Positions 63,285-64,000 of a stretch of 64,000 nt of DNA are shown piece after piece. The DNA comes from Phytomonospora endophytica (lineage in GTDB: Bacteria; Actinomycetota; Actinomycetes; Mycobacteriales; Micromonosporaceae). Position 1 is the stretch's first letter, and each line of letters begins with the position of its first letter. The translations under genes were made by a program, and so were the position numbers. Location of the stretch: the NCBI RefSeq assembly GCF_014202425.1, contig NZ_JACHGT010000001.1, positions 413,160-477,159 on the forward strand, in the 5' to 3' direction. The notes below the pieces were generated by a model. The model worked only from the letters and a program-made list of their open reading frames with translations. It searched no databases and had not been told where the DNA came from.

Positions 63285-64000
63285 ATGTCCCCCAAGCCCT
63301 TCTCACGTGTTGCCGCGTGTGCCGCCGTCGCGTCGACGGCCGCGCTCGCGCTGTCCGCCTGCGGTGCCGACGGTCCCGACGCCGGTGACGCCATAGAGCG
63401 GGTCGCCGAGGACGGCGGGGACATCGGCCTGGTGCTGCTGCTGACGGTCGTCGGCGGGCTCGGCCTGGCCGCGCTGGTCATCTGGCTCGTGGTGAAGCGC
63501 AACCGCGCGGCGGCCGCGCGGGCGAAGCAGGTCAAGCGGAGCCCCGACGAGGTGCCGAAGTTCAAGTCGGCGGTCGTCGCGACGGGCAACGTGCCGACGG
63601 TGCCGCCCGCGCAACGGACGCGGCTGCCGCGGAGGACGCCCGGCGGGGCGGCCGCGAGTGGGCCGGCGGCCGCGGCTCCCGAGCCGACGAAGAAGCACCC
63701 GGCGGTGCGGCCGGAGGATCTGGGACGGCGGCAGCCTCCGGCGCCGGTCGTGCCCGAGCCGACCAAGCTGGAGCCGGCGGTGCGCCGGGAGTACCTGGCC
63801 GATCCGAGCGAACCGACCGAGAAGCAGGCGGCGGTGAGCCCGGACGCGGTGGCGCCCGCCGACGCCGGGGAGGCGACGCCTGCCGGGAAGCGGCCCGACG
63901 CGGGTCCCGAGGTGTCCGCCGAGCCCGTCGCGCGGCCGCTGTCCGACCCGCAGCGGGCCGGGGACGCCCCGGTCGCCCCGGAGGAGACCGTCCTCATGCC
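63285..64000 (+). CDS. Putative lipoprotein with one transmembrane segment and a Pro/Ala-rich tail (3' end off the window)
   Basis: Open at the right edge; 238 codons visible. The N-terminus MSPKPFSRVAACAAVASTAA is a signal-like segment ending in lipobox LSAC (C26). A second hydrophobic stretch (IGLVLLLTVVGGLGLAALVI, about 47-66) with a following RNRAAAARAKQVKR patch suggests a membrane anchor. The rest is Pro/Ala/Glu-rich with repeated EPTK and PAVR units, probably disordered. ATG 63285 lies six nt after TACGAT (63273-63278). No family recognised. Confidence 0.68.
   Translation, partial: MSPKPFSRVAACAAVASTAALALSACGADGPDAGDAIERVAEDGGDIGLVLLLTVVGGLGLAALVIWLVVKRNRAAAARAKQVKRSPDEVPKFKSAVVATGNVPTVPPAQRTRLPRRTPGGAAASGPAAAAPEPTKKHPAVRPEDLGRRQPPAPVVPEPTKLEPAVRREYLADPSEPTEKQAAVSPDAVAPADAGEATPAGKRPDAGPEVSAEPVARPLSDPQRAGDAPVAPEETVLM

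Overview
This 64-kb window is high-GC (roughly 70% or more in coding DNA, with G/C at most third codon positions), gene-dense, and actinobacterial. Gene order agrees with two blocks I know from Mycobacterium and Streptomyces: dprA-comM-yraN-xerC-M23-rpsB-tsf-pyrH-frr-cdsA-rlmN, and rimP-nusA-ylxR-infB-rbfA-truB-ribF-rpsO-pnp. A B12-riboswitch-controlled class I ribonucleotide reductase, many TetR/PadR/ArsR regulator-exporter pairs and proline-rich DivIVA-type proteins suggest a filamentous or soil actinomycete (Streptosporangiales/Thermomonosporaceae is my guess). I see no rRNA, tRNA, CRISPR array, insertion sequence or prophage.

Layout. 1-5.4 kb: DNA processing (dprA partial, comM, yraN on minus; xerC on plus), a PLP enzyme, and an M23 peptidase whose 3' end looks frameshifted. 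5.6-14.3 kb: a membrane protein, then rpsB, tsf, pyrH, frr, cdsA, rlmN and a protein with four DivIVA motifs. 14.3-23.1 kb: accessory genes (nucleotidyltransferase, ArsR-type regulator plus MFS exporter, a metallo-beta-lactamase/Rieske fusion, an ornithine-cyclodeaminase-like enzyme, TetR plus MMPL exporter). 23.1-31.4 kb: purU, the isoprenoid/regulated-proteolysis cluster dxr-rseP-ispG, a GNAT, small proteins and map. 31.4-39 kb: MacB-like ABC exporter with PadR, a HemD-like regulator and an MFS transporter. 39.2-42.9 kb: nrdA-nrdB behind a cobalamin riboswitch and two NrdR-type boxes. 43-58 kb: two ferritin-like genes, then the translation operon region, in which an NAD(P)-binding protein, a flavin monooxygenase, a MATE exporter, an MFS exporter and an ArsR regulator are interspersed. 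58-64 kb: rpsO, pnp, an M16 peptidase, dapB and the start of a lipoprotein gene.

Regulation can be read unusually well here. Strong hairpin terminators close most units. Many genes have a -10 element (xAnnnT) 6-8 nt before the start codon, implying leaderless mRNAs; I used this to choose several starts. Regulator genes sit next to clear dyads (15021, 20764, 35613, 56863), and further dyads have no local regulator (17147, 37017, 52638). The most interesting items are the combined NrdR/B12 control of nrdAB with a readable expression platform, a twice-repeated paired DnaA-box-like module (2558 and 5416), the MBL-Rieske enzyme with a CMP-Neu5Ac-hydroxylase-like domain content, and the four-motif DivIVA protein with Asp-Pro-Arg repeats.
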